Shown here one piece after another: positions 52,852-63,675 of a stretch of 64,000 nucleotides of DNA. The stretch is from positions 620,001-684,000 of the forward strand of contig NZ_FNFB01000001.1 of NCBI RefSeq assembly GCF_900100395.1, written 5' to 3'. Positions within the stretch are counted from its first letter, which is position 1, and each line of letters starts with the position of its first letter. Source of the stretch: Nonomuraea maritima (GTDB lineage: Bacteria; Actinomycetota; Actinomycetes; Streptosporangiales; Streptosporangiaceae). A program made the translations under genes and the position numbers. The notes beneath the pieces were generated by a model that was not told where the DNA came from, ran no database searches, and worked only from the letters and a program-made list of their open reading frames with translations.

Positions 52852-53850
52852 GTGAGGGACTTCATCGCCGGCCTGCCCAAGGCCGAGCTCCACCTGCACA
52901 TCGAGGGCACGCTGGAGCCGGAGCTCAAGTTCGAGCTGGCCGCGCGCAACGGCCTGGAACTGCCGTACGCGAACGTCGAGGAGATGCGGGCGGCCTACAC
53001 CTTCGACAGCCTGCCGTCATTCCTGCGGATCTACTACGAGGGCATGGAGGTGCTGCGCACCGAGCCCGACTTCTACGACCTCGCCATGGCCTACCTGCGC
53101 AAGGCGGCCGAGCAGAACGTCCGCTACGCGGAGATCTTCTTCGACCCGCAGGCCCACACCTCGCGCGGGGTGCCGTTCGACGTGGTCGTCCGCGGGCTGC
53201 GGCGGGCGCTCATGGACGCGCACGCGCGGCTCGGCGTGCGGGCCCAGCTCATCATGTGCTTCCTGCGCGACTTCCAGGCCGAGTACGCGATGGCGACCCT
53301 GCTGGAGTCGCTGCCGTACAAGGAGTGGATCGTGGGCGTCGGGCTCGACTCCGACGAGCACGGCAACCCGCCGCGCAAGTTCGCGGCCGTGTACGAGCGG
53401 GCCCGGCAGGAGGGCTACCTGCTGACCATGCACTGCGACGTCGACCAGGACGACGCCGTCGAGCACATCCGCCAGGCCGTCGAGGAGATCGGCGTCGACC
53501 GGATCGACCACGGCGTCAACCTCCTCGAGGACACCGGGCTGGTGGAGGAGGTCATGAAGCGCGGCATGGGGCTGACCTGCTGTCCGATCTCCAACGGCTT
53601 TGTCACCCCGACCATGAAGGCGGAGGCCATCCGCAAACTGATCGACCTCGGCGTACGGGTCACGATCAACTCCGACGACCCGGCGTACTTCTCCGGCTAC
53701 GTCCAGGAGAACCTGGAGGCGCTGCAGGAGGCGCTCCAGCTCACCCCGGGTGAGCTCGCCGACCTGGAGCGCAACGCCTTCGAGATCGCCTGGCTGCCGC
53801 GCCACCTCAAGGACGCCTACCTCGCCGAGATCGACGCGTACGCGTCCTGA
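52852..53850 (+). CDS. Adenosine-deaminase-family amidohydrolase, possibly aminodeoxyfutalosine deaminase
   Basis: 332 residues. Metal and catalytic residues: His14 and His16 (ELHLHIEG), His194, His220 (RIDHGVN) and Asp275-Asp276 (INSDDP). The usual HAGE of adenosine and adenine deaminases is replaced by HCDV in TMHCDVDQDD, so the canonical Glu is missing from its place. This makes plain adenosine deaminase less certain. Because it follows menA, deamination of aminodeoxyfutalosine in the futalosine menaquinone route is a good alternative; ADA-family enzymes do this in some actinobacteria. GTG 52852 was chosen; an in-frame GTG at 52843 is also possible. Confidence 0.85.
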   Translation: MRDFIAGLPKAELHLHIEGTLEPELKFELAARNGLELPYANVEEMRAAYTFDSLPSFLRIYYEGMEVLRTEPDFYDLAMAYLRKAAEQNVRYAEIFFDPQAHTSRGVPFDVVVRGLRRALMDAHARLGVRAQLIMCFLRDFQAEYAMATLLESLPYKEWIVGVGLDSDEHGNPPRKFAAVYERARQEGYLLTMHCDVDQDDAVEHIRQAVEEIGVDRIDHGVNLLEDTGLVEEVMKRGMGLTCCPISNGFVTPTMKAEAIRKLIDLGVRVTINSDDPAYFSGYVQENLEALQEALQLTPGELADLERNAFEIAWLPRHLKDAYLAEIDAYAS

Positions 53851-53854
53851 GCCT

Positions 53855-54334
53855 TCAGGACGTCGCGCACATCACCACGCGCGGCGCGACCTCGATGCCG
53901 AGCTCACGTTCGTGCTCCACGAGGGCGCGCAGCTCCGGCCCCCACTCAGGCTCGGGCAGCACGCTGAAGCCGTGCCGCGCGTACCAGGGCGCGTTCCACG
54001 GCACGTCGCGGTAGGTCGTCAGCGTCACGGCGGGCGCCCCGACCGCCCGCGCGTGGTCGAGCACGGCGGCCACCAGCCGCCCGCCGATGCCCTGGCGCAT
54101 ACTGTCGGGACGGACGGCCAGCTGGTCGAGGTGGACGTTGCCGTCGGCCCACCCGATCAGCGCGAACCCGGCCGGCGGCTCGCCCTCGACCAGCACGCTC
54201 CCCGGGTCGTCAACCTCTTCGATCATGGTGGTGCCGGGCGGGAAGACGATGCCCACCTGCTCGAACAGCTTGTCGGCGGCCAGTTCCACGGCCACCAGTT
54301 CGGGCAGCTCACCCGCATCGGCCCATCGCACCAT
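53855..54334 (-). CDS. GNAT-family N-acetyltransferase
   Basis: 159 residues. The acetyl-CoA segment LAVRPDSMRQGIGGRLVAAV is well conserved, followed by VTLTTYRDVPWNAPWYARHG, a segment typical of small GNAT proteins related to ElaA/YjaB-like members. Convergent with the deaminase gene, 4 bp apart. Monocistronic. The substrate cannot be named. Confidence 0.88.
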   Translation of the reverse strand: MVRWADAGELPELVAVELAADKLFEQVGIVFPPGTTMIEEVDDPGSVLVEGEPPAGFALIGWADGNVHLDQLAVRPDSMRQGIGGRLVAAVLDHARAVGAPAVTLTTYRDVPWNAPWYARHGFSVLPEPEWGPELRALVEHERELGIEVAPRVVMCATS

Positions 54335-54424
54335 GGCGACACGATCTCACGTTCGGGGCGGGCCGGTCAGCCCGTATTAGGGTTGATGATCGCGAGCCCG
54401 GCTGTGCGGAGCATGGGCCCTCTC

Positions 54425-54468
54425 CTCACGACGTGCCCACGACCCACCGGTGGTGGGCACGTCGTGAG
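54425..54468 (-). terminator. Long perfect hairpin after dapB
   Basis: CTCACGACGTGCCCAC (54425-54440) and GTGGGCACGTCGTGAG (54453-54468) are exact complements (16-bp stem, 12-nt loop). It lies 11 bp beyond the dapB stop and upstream of the GNAT gene start, so it most likely ends the nrnA-to-dapB region transcript. There is no T-run, and the structure would work on either strand. Confidence 0.8.
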
Positions 54469-54479
54469 CCGTGACGCGA

Positions 54480-55226
<747 letters not shown>

Positions 55227-55231
55227 CTATC

Positions 55232-56545
55232 TCACTGCTGAACGGCGTCCGAAAAGTCCTTGTCGCCGTACGGGCCGATCACCGCGAGGGTGAGCGGCCG
55301 GTTGAGCACGTCGCCGGCGACCTCGGAGATCTCGTCGGGGGTGACCGACTCGATCCGCGCGAGCACCTCGTCGACGGACATCAGCTCGTCATAGACCAGC
55401 TCGTTCTTGCCGATACGCGACATGCGCGAACCGGTGTCCTCCAGGCCGAGCACGAGCCCGCCGCGCATCTGGCCCTTGCCGCGCATGATCTCGTCGGCGG
55501 ACAACCCCTCGGCCACCACCCGGGACAGCTCGTCGCGGCAGATCTTGAGCACGTCGTCGATCTTCGAGGGCAGGCAGCCCACGTAGATGCCGAACTGGCC
55601 GCTGTCGGCGTAGGCCGAGGTGTAGCTGTAGGCGGAGTACGCCAGGCCGCGCTTCTCCCGGATCTCCTGGAACAGCCGCGACGACATGCCGCCGCCGAGC
55701 GCCGCGTTGAGCACGCCCAGCGCGAACCTGCGCTCGTCGGTACGGGACAGCCCCGTCGTGCCGAGCACCAGGTTGGCCTGTTCGGTCGGCCGGTCGAGGA
55801 CGCGTACGCCCGAGCGGGTGGCCGTACCGGGCCCGCTCGTGCGCGGCGGCTCGAACTCGGCCGCCCCGCCGAGCGCGCCCGCCCGCTCGTAGGCGCGGGT
55901 GACGAGCTCGACGACCTCCTCGTGCCGGATGTTCCCGGCCACGGAGACGACGGTACGGCGAGGCCGGTAGTAGCGGTGGTAGTACTCGCCGATCCGGTCA
56001 CGCCCGAGGGCGTTGATCGACTCGACCGTGCCCAGGATCGGGCGGCCGATCGGCGAGTCACCGTACAGCTCGGCGGAGAACTGCTCGTGCACCACGTCGG
56101 AGGGGTCGTCGTCGTGCATGGCGATCTCCTCGAGGATCACGCCGCGCTCGGACTCGACGTCCTCCTCGGTCACCAGGGAGCTCGTCACCACGTCGGCGAG
56201 CACGTCGACCGCGACCGGCAGGTCCTCGTCGAGGACCCGCGCGTAGTAGCAGGTGTACTCCTTGGCGGTGAAGGCGTTGATCTCGCCGCCGATGCCCTCG
56301 ATGGAGGCGGAGATCTCCATGGCGTCGCGGGTGGGCGTCCCCTTGAACAGCAGGTGCTCGAGGAAGTGGGTGGCCCCCATGTGCTCGGGGGCCTCGTCAC
56401 GCGAGCCGATGCCGACCCACATGCCGACCGCGACACTGCGCACGGTCGGCATGGTCTCGGTCACCACGCGAAGCCCACCAGGAAGGACGGTGCGCCTGAC
56501 CACCCCGGCTCCGTCCTTGCCGGGGTGGAGCGTGGTCGTACTCAC
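55232..56545 (-). CDS. M16-family zinc metallopeptidase
   Basis: 437 residues. The inverted zinc motif HFLEH (His60, Glu63, His64) lies in [13 protein letters not shown]; the distal Glu is in the [16 protein letters not shown] region. The second, catalytically silent M16 half follows, with [18 protein letters not shown]. The ATG overlaps the pnp stop by 4 nt (ATGA), so it is translationally coupled to PNPase, as in other actinobacteria. Its physiological substrate is not established. Confidence 0.93.
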   Translation of the reverse strand: MSTTTLHPGKDGAGVVRRTVLPGGLRVVTETMPTVRSVAVGMWVGIGSRDEAPEHMGATHFLEHLLFKGTPTRDAMEISASIEGIGGEINAFTAKEYTCYYARVLDEDLPVAVDVLADVVTSSLVTEEDVESERGVILEEIAMHDDDPSDVVHEQFSAELYGDSPIGRPILGTVESINALGRDRIGEYYHRYYRPRRTVVSVAGNIRHEEVVELVTRAYERAGALGGAAEFEPPRTSGPGTATRSGVRVLDRPTEQANLVLGTTGLSRTDERRFALGVLNAALGGGMSSRLFQEIREKRGLAYSAYSYTSAYADSGQFGIYVGCLPSKIDDVLKICRDELSRVVAEGLSADEIMRGKGQMRGGLVLGLEDTGSRMSRIGKNELVYDELMSVDEVLARIESVTPDEISEVAGDVLNRPLTLAVIGPYGDKDFSDAVQQ

Positions 56546-58878
56546 GAGTTGCGGTCGTCTCCCTCGGAGCCGCGGGCGGTGGTGCGCACCCGCGTACGGG
56601 TGCGGCGCGGCCGCTCGGACTTGTCCTCGGCGGGCGCCTCGCCGTTCGCCGGCGCGTCGTCGGAGCCGTTGTCACCGGCGGCGGCCTTGGCCTCCTTCTC
56701 GGCGGCCTCCTTCTCGATGACCTCGACCGGCACCAGCGAGAGCTTGCCGCGGCCGTCGATCTCGGCGATCTCGACCTGGATCTTCTCGCCGACGGCCATG
56801 ACGTCCTCGACGTTCTCGATGCGCTTGCCGCCGTGCAGCTTGCGGATCTGGGAGACGTGCAGCAGGCCGTCCTTGCCCGGCATGAGCGAGACGAACGCGC
56901 CGAAGGCCGCGATCTTGACGACCGTGCCCAGGTAACGCTCGCCGACCTCCGGCATGTGCGGGTTGGCGATGGCGTTGATCGCCGACCGTGCCGCCTCGGC
57001 GGACGGGCCGTCGGTGGCGCCGATGTAGATCGTGCCGTCGTCCTCGATGGTGATCTCGGCGCCCGAGTCGTCCTGGATCTGGTTGATCATCTTGCCCTTC
57101 GGGCCGATGACCTCTCCGATCTTGTCGACGGGGACCTTGATGGTGATGATGCGCGGCGCGGTCGGGTTCATCTCCGCCGGGGAGTCGATCGCTTCCTGCA
57201 TCACCTCGAGGATCGCCAGGCGGGCGCCCTTGGCCTGCTTGAGCGCGGCGGCCAGCACGTGGGCCGGGATGCCGTCGAGCTTGGTGTCGAGCTGCAGGGC
57301 GGTGATGACGTCCTTCGTGCCGGCGACCTTGAAGTCCATGTCGCCCATGGCGTCCTCGGCGCCGAGGATGTCGGTGAGCGTGACGTAGGTGTCGCCCTCG
57401 CCGATCAGGCCCATCGCGATGCCCGCGACCATCTCCTTCAGCGGGACACCGGCGTCGAGCAGCGCCATCGTGGACGCGCACACCGAGCCCATCGAGGTCG
57501 AGCCGTTCGAGCTGAGCGCCTCGGAGACCTGACGGATGGCGTACGGGAACTCCTCGCGGGACGGGAGCACCGGGATCAACGCCCGCTCGGCCAGCGCGCC
57601 GTGACCGATCTCGCGGCGCTTGGGCGAGCCCACCCGGCCGGTCTCACCGGTGGAGTAGGGCGGGAAGTTGTAGTTGTGCATGTAGCGCTTGGTGCGCTCG
57701 GGGTTGAGCGTGTCGATGACCTGCTCCATGCGCAGCATGTTGAGCGTCGTGATGCCCATGATCTGGGTCTCGCCACGCTCGAACAGGGCCGAGCCGTGCA
57801 CCCGCGGCACCACGTGGACCTCGGCCGACAGCGCGCGGATGTCCTTCGTGCCGCGGCCGTCGATGCGCACGCCGTCCTTGACGACCCGCTCGCGCATGAG
57901 CTTCTTCATGACCGAGCGGAAGGCGGCGCTGATCTCCTTCTCGCGGCCCTCGAAGTCGGCCAGGACCTTCTCGGCGGCCAGCGCCTTGACCTTGTCGAGC
58001 TCGTTCTCGCGCTCCTGCTTGCCCGCGATGGTGAGCGCCGCGGCCAGCTCGGTCTTGATCGCGGCCTCGACGGCGGCGTACGCGTCCTCCTGGTACTCAG
58101 GGAAGACGGGGAACTCCGCGGTCTCCTTGGCGGCGACCCGCGCGATGCGCGACTGCGCCTCGCACAGCACCTTGATGAACGGCTTGGCCGCCTCGAGGCC
58201 CTGCGCGACGGTCTCCTCGGTCGGCGCGACGGCGCCCTCGGCGACCAGCTTCAGCGTGTCCTTGGTGGACTCGGCCTCGACCATCATGATCGCGACGTCG
58301 CCGTCCTCGAGCACGCGGCCCGCCACGACCATGTCGAACGTCGCCCGCTCGAGCTCGGGGTGGGTCGGGAACGCCACCCACTGGCCGTCGATCAGCGCGA
58401 CGCGCACGCCGCCGATCGGGCCGGAGAACGGCAGGCCCGCGAGCTGCGTGGACAGCGACGCGGCGTTGATGGCGACCACGTCGTAGAGGTGGTCGGGGTT
58501 GAGCGCCATGACGGTGGCGACGACCTGCACCTCGTTGCGCAGGCCCTTGACGAACGACGGGCGCAGCGGCCGGTCGATCAGGCGGCAGGTGAGGATCGCG
58601 TCCTCGGACGGACGACCCTCACGGCGGAAGAACGAGCCGGGGATGCGGCCCGCGGCGTACATGCGCTCCTCGACGTCCACCGTCAGCGGGAAGAAGTCGA
58701 ACTGCTCCTTCGGAGCCTTGGACGCGGTGGTCGCCGAGAGCACCATCGTGTCGCTGTCGAGATAGGCGACGGCCGAACCCGCCGCCTGACGCGCGAGCCG
58801 ACCGGTCTCGAACCGGATCGTGCGCGTGCCGAACGAACCGTTGTCTATGACGGCTTCAGCGGTGTGGACACCCTCCAC
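56542..58878 (-). CDS. pnp: Polyribonucleotide nucleotidyltransferase (PNPase)
   Basis: 778 residues. Two RNase PH domains (first with [20 protein letters not shown], second with [17 protein letters not shown] sequence, ERGETQIMG and [17 protein letters not shown]), a KH domain ([19 protein letters not shown]), an S1 domain ([20 protein letters not shown]) and a basic/acidic tail. It degrades RNA by phosphorolysis and, in actinomycetes, adds 3' tails. GTG start with AAGGAGG upstream. The order rpsO-pnp is conserved. Confidence 0.96.
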   Translation of the reverse strand: MEGVHTAEAVIDNGSFGTRTIRFETGRLARQAAGSAVAYLDSDTMVLSATTASKAPKEQFDFFPLTVDVEERMYAAGRIPGSFFRREGRPSEDAILTCRLIDRPLRPSFVKGLRNEVQVVATVMALNPDHLYDVVAINAASLSTQLAGLPFSGPIGGVRVALIDGQWVAFPTHPELERATFDMVVAGRVLEDGDVAIMMVEAESTKDTLKLVAEGAVAPTEETVAQGLEAAKPFIKVLCEAQSRIARVAAKETAEFPVFPEYQEDAYAAVEAAIKTELAAALTIAGKQERENELDKVKALAAEKVLADFEGREKEISAAFRSVMKKLMRERVVKDGVRIDGRGTKDIRALSAEVHVVPRVHGSALFERGETQIMGITTLNMLRMEQVIDTLNPERTKRYMHNYNFPPYSTGETGRVGSPKRREIGHGALAERALIPVLPSREEFPYAIRQVSEALSSNGSTSMGSVCASTMALLDAGVPLKEMVAGIAMGLIGEGDTYVTLTDILGAEDAMGDMDFKVAGTKDVITALQLDTKLDGIPAHVLAAALKQAKGARLAILEVMQEAIDSPAEMNPTAPRIITIKVPVDKIGEVIGPKGKMINQIQDDSGAEITIEDDGTIYIGATDGPSAEAARSAINAIANPHMPEVGERYLGTVVKIAAFGAFVSLMPGKDGLLHVSQIRKLHGGKRIENVEDVMAVGEKIQVEIAEIDGRGKLSLVPVEVIEKEAAEKEAKAAAGDNGSDDAPANGEAPAEDKSERPRRTRTRVRTTARGSEGDDRNS

Positions 58879-59137
58879 GGGGGACCTCCTTGTGGTCGGT
58901 CACCCGCGCCCTTTTTTCACCGGCACCCTCGTTAGGTGCAGCGCCGGTCTTCGATCGAAGCGCCCGGTCGAAAAGGTCGTACCGGAAGCCACTACCGAGG
59001 ACCGGCCCGCAGGCGTCGCGGGTCGCATGGTGCTGAGCGGACGCGGGGGCTGTGTGTCTTCGATCTTCAGTTGTACGTCAGGCGCGTGGCCGATTCACGC
59101 AGCCACGCGCCCGCTCATATCGGTGGTACCCATATGA

Positions 59138-59165
59138 GAAGGGAGCGGCGAGAGCCGCTCCCTTC
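59138..59165 (-). terminator. Hairpin downstream of rpsO
   Basis: A perfect 12-bp stem (59138-59149 with 59154-59165) closed by a GAGA tetraloop on the plus strand (TCTC on the transcript), starting 5 bp beyond the rpsO stop. It may be a terminator or, since rpsO and pnp are usually cotranscribed, an RNase III-type processing/attenuation site between them. Confidence 0.7.
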
Positions 59166-59169
59166 CATG

Positions 59170-59439
59170 TTATCGGCGCAGGCCGAGTCGCTCGATGAGC
59201 GACCGGTAACGCTGGATGTCGACCTTCTGCAGGTACTTCAGCAGGCGGCGACGGCGGCCGACGAGCAGCAGCAGGCCACGACGGCTGTGGTGGTCGTGCT
59301 TGTGCGTCTTCAGGTGCTCGGTGAGCTCGCTGATGCGCTTGCTCAGCAGAGCGATCTGGACCTCGGGCGAACCGGTGTCGCCCTCACCCGTCGCGTACTC
59401 GCCGATGATGGTCTTCTTGGCAGCGGTGTCGAGGGACAC
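59170..59439 (-). CDS. rpsO: 30S ribosomal protein S15
   Basis: 89 residues, exactly the family length. [19 protein letters not shown] and [20 protein letters not shown] are the rRNA-binding signature. It binds the central domain of 16S rRNA. GTG start with GAAGGAG five bases upstream. The gene follows ribF and precedes pnp. Confidence 0.97.
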   Translation of the reverse strand: MSLDTAAKKTIIGEYATGEGDTGSPEVQIALLSKRISELTEHLKTHKHDHHSRRGLLLLVGRRRRLLKYLQKVDIQRYRSLIERLGLRR

Positions 59440-59608
59440 GGCTCTCCTTCTCTTACGGGCACGCGAAAACGGTGATGACAGACGAACGACCGTGCGTGCC
59501 TACAGTCGCCGTGAGTGAAGGCCGTCATGGGCAGCGCACAGCGCCGCCGCTACAGAGCCGACATGCAAGGTTACCACCTCACACTCCGTGCTCGCGGCGA
59601 TCCGTACC

Positions 59609-60535
59609 TCAGCCGGTGATGCGCCGGGTGGCCTCCACGTCGGCCTGAATCTGCGCGATCAGGGCGTCGATCGAGTCGAAGCGGGTGTTGCCGCGCAACC
59701 GGGCCACGAGCTCCACCGCCACGTGCACGCCGTAGAGCTCCAGGTCGTCGCGGTCGAGCGCGTACGCCTCCACCGTGCGCGGCACGTCCTCGAACGTCGG
59801 GTTGGTGCCGATCGAGATGGCCGCGGGCCACCGGCAGCCCTCGTACAGGACGGGCAGATTGGCCATCGGGACGCACTGCAGCCAGCCGGCGTACACGCCG
59901 TCGGCGGGGATCGCGGTGTGCGGCGGGGTCTCGACGTTGGCCGTCGGGAAGCCGAGCTCGCGCCCGCGCTGGTAGCCGCGGACGACCACGCCCTCGACGC
60001 GGTGCGGGCGGCCGAGCTGAGCCGCGGCTGCCTCGACGTCGCCGGCGACGACATGTTCGCGGACGGAGGCGGCGGACACGGCATCGACCCGGGGCACGAC
60101 CTCCACCTGGAAGTCGTACTTGTCGCCCAGTGTCCGCAGGATGTCGGTGTCTCCGCTCGCGTCACGGCCGAACGCGAAGTCCTCGCCCACGACGACCACC
60201 GCCGCGCGCAGCCGTTCGGCGAGCACGCTCTGCGCGAAGTCGTCCGGGGTCCTACGGGCCAGCGCGGCGGTGAACTCCACCACCTGGACCTCGTCGATCC
60301 CCTCCCCGGTCAGCAGCTCCACCTTGCGCCGCATGCCGGTCAGCCGCGCGGGCCGCGCGCCCGGCCGCACGACTTCCTCGGGGTGCGGCTCGAACGTGGC
60401 GGCGACGGCGGGCAGCCCCCGTTCGCGGGCGATCTCGACCGCGCGCCGGACCACGCTCTGGTGCCCCCGGTGGACGCCGTCGAACACCCCCACGGTGACG
60501 ACGTTCCTGTCCGAACCCTGCACCGCACCCCCCAT
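59609..60535 (-). CDS. ribF: Bifunctional riboflavin kinase / FMN adenylyltransferase
   Basis: 308 residues. The N-terminal nucleotidyltransferase has the (H/V)-X-G-H motif GVFDGVHRGHQSVV, and AVVVGEDFAFGRDASGD follows. The C-terminal riboflavin kinase has RELGFPTANVE and PAAISIGTNPTF. It makes FMN and FAD from riboflavin. ATG 60535; the GTG at 60523 is an alternative. It lies 170 bp before rpsO on the same strand. Confidence 0.95.
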   Translation of the reverse strand: MGGAVQGSDRNVVTVGVFDGVHRGHQSVVRRAVEIARERGLPAVAATFEPHPEEVVRPGARPARLTGMRRKVELLTGEGIDEVQVVEFTAALARRTPDDFAQSVLAERLRAAVVVVGEDFAFGRDASGDTDILRTLGDKYDFQVEVVPRVDAVSAASVREHVVAGDVEAAAAQLGRPHRVEGVVVRGYQRGRELGFPTANVETPPHTAIPADGVYAGWLQCVPMANLPVLYEGCRWPAAISIGTNPTFEDVPRTVEAYALDRDDLELYGVHVAVELVARLRGNTRFDSIDALIAQIQADVEATRRITG

Positions 60536-60636
60536 TCGCTCAACTCTGGTGAACCCTGGTCAACCCTGGCCAACCCGCACAAGCCTGCCATGCACGGCGG
60601 GCCCGGCTCCAACCCAGGGGGCTATCATCGGGCATC

Positions 60637-61656
60637 ATGCCTCGTTACGCGCTTCTGATCCTGCCTGCCTACAACCGGGTCTACGGCGAGAACGCCGTCC
60701 GGCTGACCCGCTCCGAGCTGGCCGTCTTCAGCGAGCGAGGCCTCGACGGCGGCATCGTCGGCAGCGAGGAGACGCGCATCGGCGGCGTCCCCTACGTGAC
60801 GTTCGAGACCGAGCGGCCGCTCGCCGACCCCGACGTGGCGCTGCTGTCCAACCTCTCCTCCGTCTACGCCGTGTTCGGCGTCGAGGGCGACCTGCTGCGG
60901 CCGCTCGCCATGCGGCCGCGCGACCGGCTGAGCAGCGACCTGCTCACCATCCAGAAGTACGCCGGCAAGACCAACGAGCACTTCACCAAGCTGCTGCTCA
61001 ACGTCACCGCGCTCGCCTGCGACAAGGGGCTCGGCGACGGGCTCACCGTCTTCGACCCGATGTGCGGCCGCGGCACCACCCTCAACCAGGCCCTCATGTA
61101 CGGCTACGACGCCTACGGCATCGACGTCGACGGCAAGGACTTCGAGGCCTACACCGGCTTCGTCAAGACGTGGCTGCGCAACAAGCGGCTCAAGCACACC
61201 GCCGAGCTCGTCCCGGTGCGCCGCGAGGGCGCCCGCGTGGGGCGGCGGCTCAACGTGACGTTCGGGCTGTCGAAGGACGCGGTCAAGGCGGGCGACGTGC
61301 AGCACCTGACCGTGGTCAACGCCGACACCCTGAAGAGCCGCGAGATCTTCCGGCCGCGCTCGTTCGACGTGCTCGCGGCCGATGCGCCCTACGGCGTCCA
61401 GCACGGCAGCAGGGGCGGGGGCGGCCTGTCGCGCAGCCCGCTCGACCTGCTGCGCCAGGCCGTGCCGATCTGGGCGGAGCTGCTGCGCCCCGGCGGCGCG
61501 ATGGGCATCGCCTGGAACACCTACGGCGGCACCCGCGCCGACCTCGGCAAGATCCTCCTCGACGCGGGCCTGCAGGTCATGGAATATCCCGACTTCGAGC
61601 ACTGGGTCGACCAGGCCATCGTCCGCGACGTCATCGTCGCCCACAAGCCCGCCTGA
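60637..61656 (+). CDS. TRM11-family SAM-dependent RNA methyltransferase
   Basis: 339 residues. The SAM site FDPMCGRGTTLNQALMYGYD and GIDVDGKDF, with catalytic loop ADAPYGVQHG in place of the usual NPPY, match the TRM11/THUMP-linked guanine-N2 methyltransferase type; the N-terminal half lacks an obvious THUMP domain. Probably modifies tRNA or rRNA. It is the only plus-strand gene in this conserved minus-strand block, between ribF and truB. TATCAT lies 8 bp before the ATG and no clear ribosome site is seen, suggesting a leaderless start. Confidence 0.87.
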   Translation: MPRYALLILPAYNRVYGENAVRLTRSELAVFSERGLDGGIVGSEETRIGGVPYVTFETERPLADPDVALLSNLSSVYAVFGVEGDLLRPLAMRPRDRLSSDLLTIQKYAGKTNEHFTKLLLNVTALACDKGLGDGLTVFDPMCGRGTTLNQALMYGYDAYGIDVDGKDFEAYTGFVKTWLRNKRLKHTAELVPVRREGARVGRRLNVTFGLSKDAVKAGDVQHLTVVNADTLKSREIFRPRSFDVLAADAPYGVQHGSRGGGGLSRSPLDLLRQAVPIWAELLRPGGAMGIAWNTYGGTRADLGKILLDAGLQVMEYPDFEHWVDQAIVRDVIVAHKPA

Positions 61657-61749
61657 CCCCACCGCCTGACACGAGACTCTGCCTTCCGGTGCACGCAGCT
61701 GGGCACCTCGCGCGCAGAAAGCTCACAGGCCAGGGCAGTAAGGCCAGCC

Positions 61750-61769
61750 CCGGCTGAAGGATCAGCCGG
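61750..61769. terminator. Hairpin overlapping the truB stop codon
   Basis: CCGGCTGA (61750-61757) and TCAGCCGG (61762-61769) pair perfectly with an AGGA loop; the truB stop lies inside the stem. It could act as a bidirectional terminator for the converging truB and methyltransferase transcripts, though the stem is short. Confidence 0.45.
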
Positions 61770-62634
61770 TGAAGACCGCGAGGGGCTTGGCCACCGGGCC
61801 GTGCTCCTCCACCAGCGCCAGCAGTTCGCCGTCCGGGCCGAACACGCCGATCGGCCCCGCGCCGAGGTCCGCCGCGGGCAGCCGGCCACCGTGACCGATC
61901 ACCCGTGCCTCCTCGGCCGTCACGTCGCGGCGCGGGAAGGCCGCCGCCACCGCCTCGCCGATCGGCAGGACCACGCACTCCTCGGCGAGCTGCTCGACGC
62001 TCTTGGCCAGCCCGAGGTCGTAGGGCCCCACCCGCGTGCGTCGCAGCCGGGTGAGGTGACCGCCGACGCCCAGCGCGGCCCCCAGGTCGCGCGCCAGCGC
62101 ACGGATGTAGGTGCCGCTCGAGCAGGTCACCACCGCGTCCACGTCGACGACGTCGCCCTCGGCCCTGATCTCCTGGACGTCGAACTCGCGCACCGTGACG
62201 GGCCTGGCCTTCAGCTCGACCTCCTCGCCCGCGCGCGCCTTCTTGTACGCCCGCTGGCCGTTCACCTTGATGGCGCTCACCTGCGGCGGGATCTGCATGA
62301 TCTGGCCGGTCAGCGCCTCGACACCCTTGCGGATCTCAGCCTCGCTCACCCCGGCCGCCGAGGACGTCGCGGTGACCTCGCCCTCCGCGTCGTCGGTGTT
62401 GGTGGTGACGCCGAGCCGGATCGTGGTCTCGTACACCTTCTCGGTCAGCATCAGGTGGCCGAGCAGCCTGGTCGCCTTCTCCACGCCGATCACCAGCACG
62501 CCCGTCGCCATCGGGTCGAGCGTGCCGGCGTGGCCCACCCGCCGCGTGCCCGCGATGCGCCGCATCTTGGCCACCACGTCGTGGGACGTCCACTCCGCCG
62601 GCTTGTCGACGATGATCAGACCGCTCTCGGCCAT
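61762..62634 (-). CDS. truB: tRNA pseudouridine-55 synthase
   Basis: 290 residues. The catalytic Asp40 lies in RRVGHAGTLDPMATGVLVI, with KPAEWTSHDVV at the N-terminus and SCSSGTYIRALARDLG-type motif (CSSGTYIRALARDLG) further on; the C-terminal PUA-like part is short. It makes pseudouridine 55 in the T-loop of tRNAs. The ATG is directly after the nrnA stop, implying one transcript. Confidence 0.95.
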   Translation of the reverse strand: MAESGLIIVDKPAEWTSHDVVAKMRRIAGTRRVGHAGTLDPMATGVLVIGVEKATRLLGHLMLTEKVYETTIRLGVTTNTDDAEGEVTATSSAAGVSEAEIRKGVEALTGQIMQIPPQVSAIKVNGQRAYKKARAGEEVELKARPVTVREFDVQEIRAEGDVVDVDAVVTCSSGTYIRALARDLGAALGVGGHLTRLRRTRVGPYDLGLAKSVEQLAEECVVLPIGEAVAAAFPRRDVTAEEARVIGHGGRLPAADLGAGPIGVFGPDGELLALVEEHGPVAKPLAVFTG

Positions 62635-63675
62635 TCAGGACCCTTTCCGCAGCTCGCGCAGGAACTTCTCCATGGTCTCCGCCACGTTGTCGTGGGAGGT
62701 GTGGCCGGCGGCGTTGTGGTGCCCGCCGCCGCCCAGCGCCGCGCACACCCGGCCGACGTCGACGCCGCCCTTCGACCTGGTGGAGACCTGCCAGTCTCCC
62801 GCGTCGTCCTCCTTGAGCACGACCGCGATCTCGGCCTCGTCCGTACGCCGGATGACGTCGATGACGCCCTCCAGCTCCGCGTACGGCAGCCCGTACGCCG
62901 CCCGGTCGACCCGGGTCACGTACGTCCAGACGATGCCGTCCTCCAGCCGCACCCGTTCGAGCGCGGCGGCGAGCACCTTGAGGTAGCCGAACGGCGAGCG
63001 GTCCCACAGCTCGCGGGCGATCTCGTCGGTGCGCAGCCCCGTCTCCACCAGCCGGGCGGCCATCTGGTGGACGGCGGGCGTGGTCGAGGAGTGCCGGAAC
63101 GAGCCGGTGTCGGTCACCAGCCCGGCGTACAGGCAGGTGGCGATGTCACGGTCCAGACGCCCGCCGAGGCGGTAGACGAGCTGCTCGGCCAGCATGGCCG
63201 TGGCCGCGGCCGCCGCGTCGATGAGGCCGAGCGTGCCGAACCCCTCGTTGGACGGGTGGTGGTCGACCACGACGACCTCGCGGGCGGAGGCGGCGTTCGG
63301 GCACAGCAGCCCGAGCCGCTGGAACGTCGAGGCGTCGAACACGATCATCAGGTCGGGGGCGGCCGGGAACTCGGCCGGCGGCACGAGCATGTCCTGACCC
63401 GGCAGGAAGCGCAGCAGACGCGGCACCGCGAAATGACGGTCGCCGAACGACGCCACCACCCGCTTGCCCATCCGGCGCAACGTGAACGCCACCGCGAGCA
63501 TGGACCCGAGCGCGTCGCCGTCGGGGGTGACGTGGCAGGCCAGGGCCACCTCGTCGGCGTGGCGGATCAGGTCGACGGCACGTTCCCACGAGGAGTCGGG
63601 GATCGGGGACGCCTGCGCGGGCCGCCGCTCCACATGGAAGGAGCGGCCGGCCCGTTTGCGCACGTCGGGTTTCAC
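62635..63675 (-). CDS. nrnA: Bifunctional oligoribonuclease / PAP phosphatase NrnA (DHH family)
   Basis: 346 residues. The DHH motif is VVVDHHPSNEG (Asp138-His139-His140), earlier metal ligands are His48, Asp52 and Asp54 in CHVTPDGDALGSML, and the C-terminal DHHA1 motif is GGGGHHNAAG. It degrades short RNA oligonucleotides and may dephosphorylate 3'-phosphoadenosine 5'-phosphate. The ATG overlaps the rbfA stop by 4 nt, and truB follows directly. Confidence 0.93.
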   Translation of the reverse strand: MKPDVRKRAGRSFHVERRPAQASPIPDSSWERAVDLIRHADEVALACHVTPDGDALGSMLAVAFTLRRMGKRVVASFGDRHFAVPRLLRFLPGQDMLVPPAEFPAAPDLMIVFDASTFQRLGLLCPNAASAREVVVVDHHPSNEGFGTLGLIDAAAAATAMLAEQLVYRLGGRLDRDIATCLYAGLVTDTGSFRHSSTTPAVHQMAARLVETGLRTDEIARELWDRSPFGYLKVLAAALERVRLEDGIVWTYVTRVDRAAYGLPYAELEGVIDVIRRTDEAEIAVVLKEDDAGDWQVSTRSKGGVDVGRVCAALGGGGHHNAAGHTSHDNVAETMEKFLRELRKGS

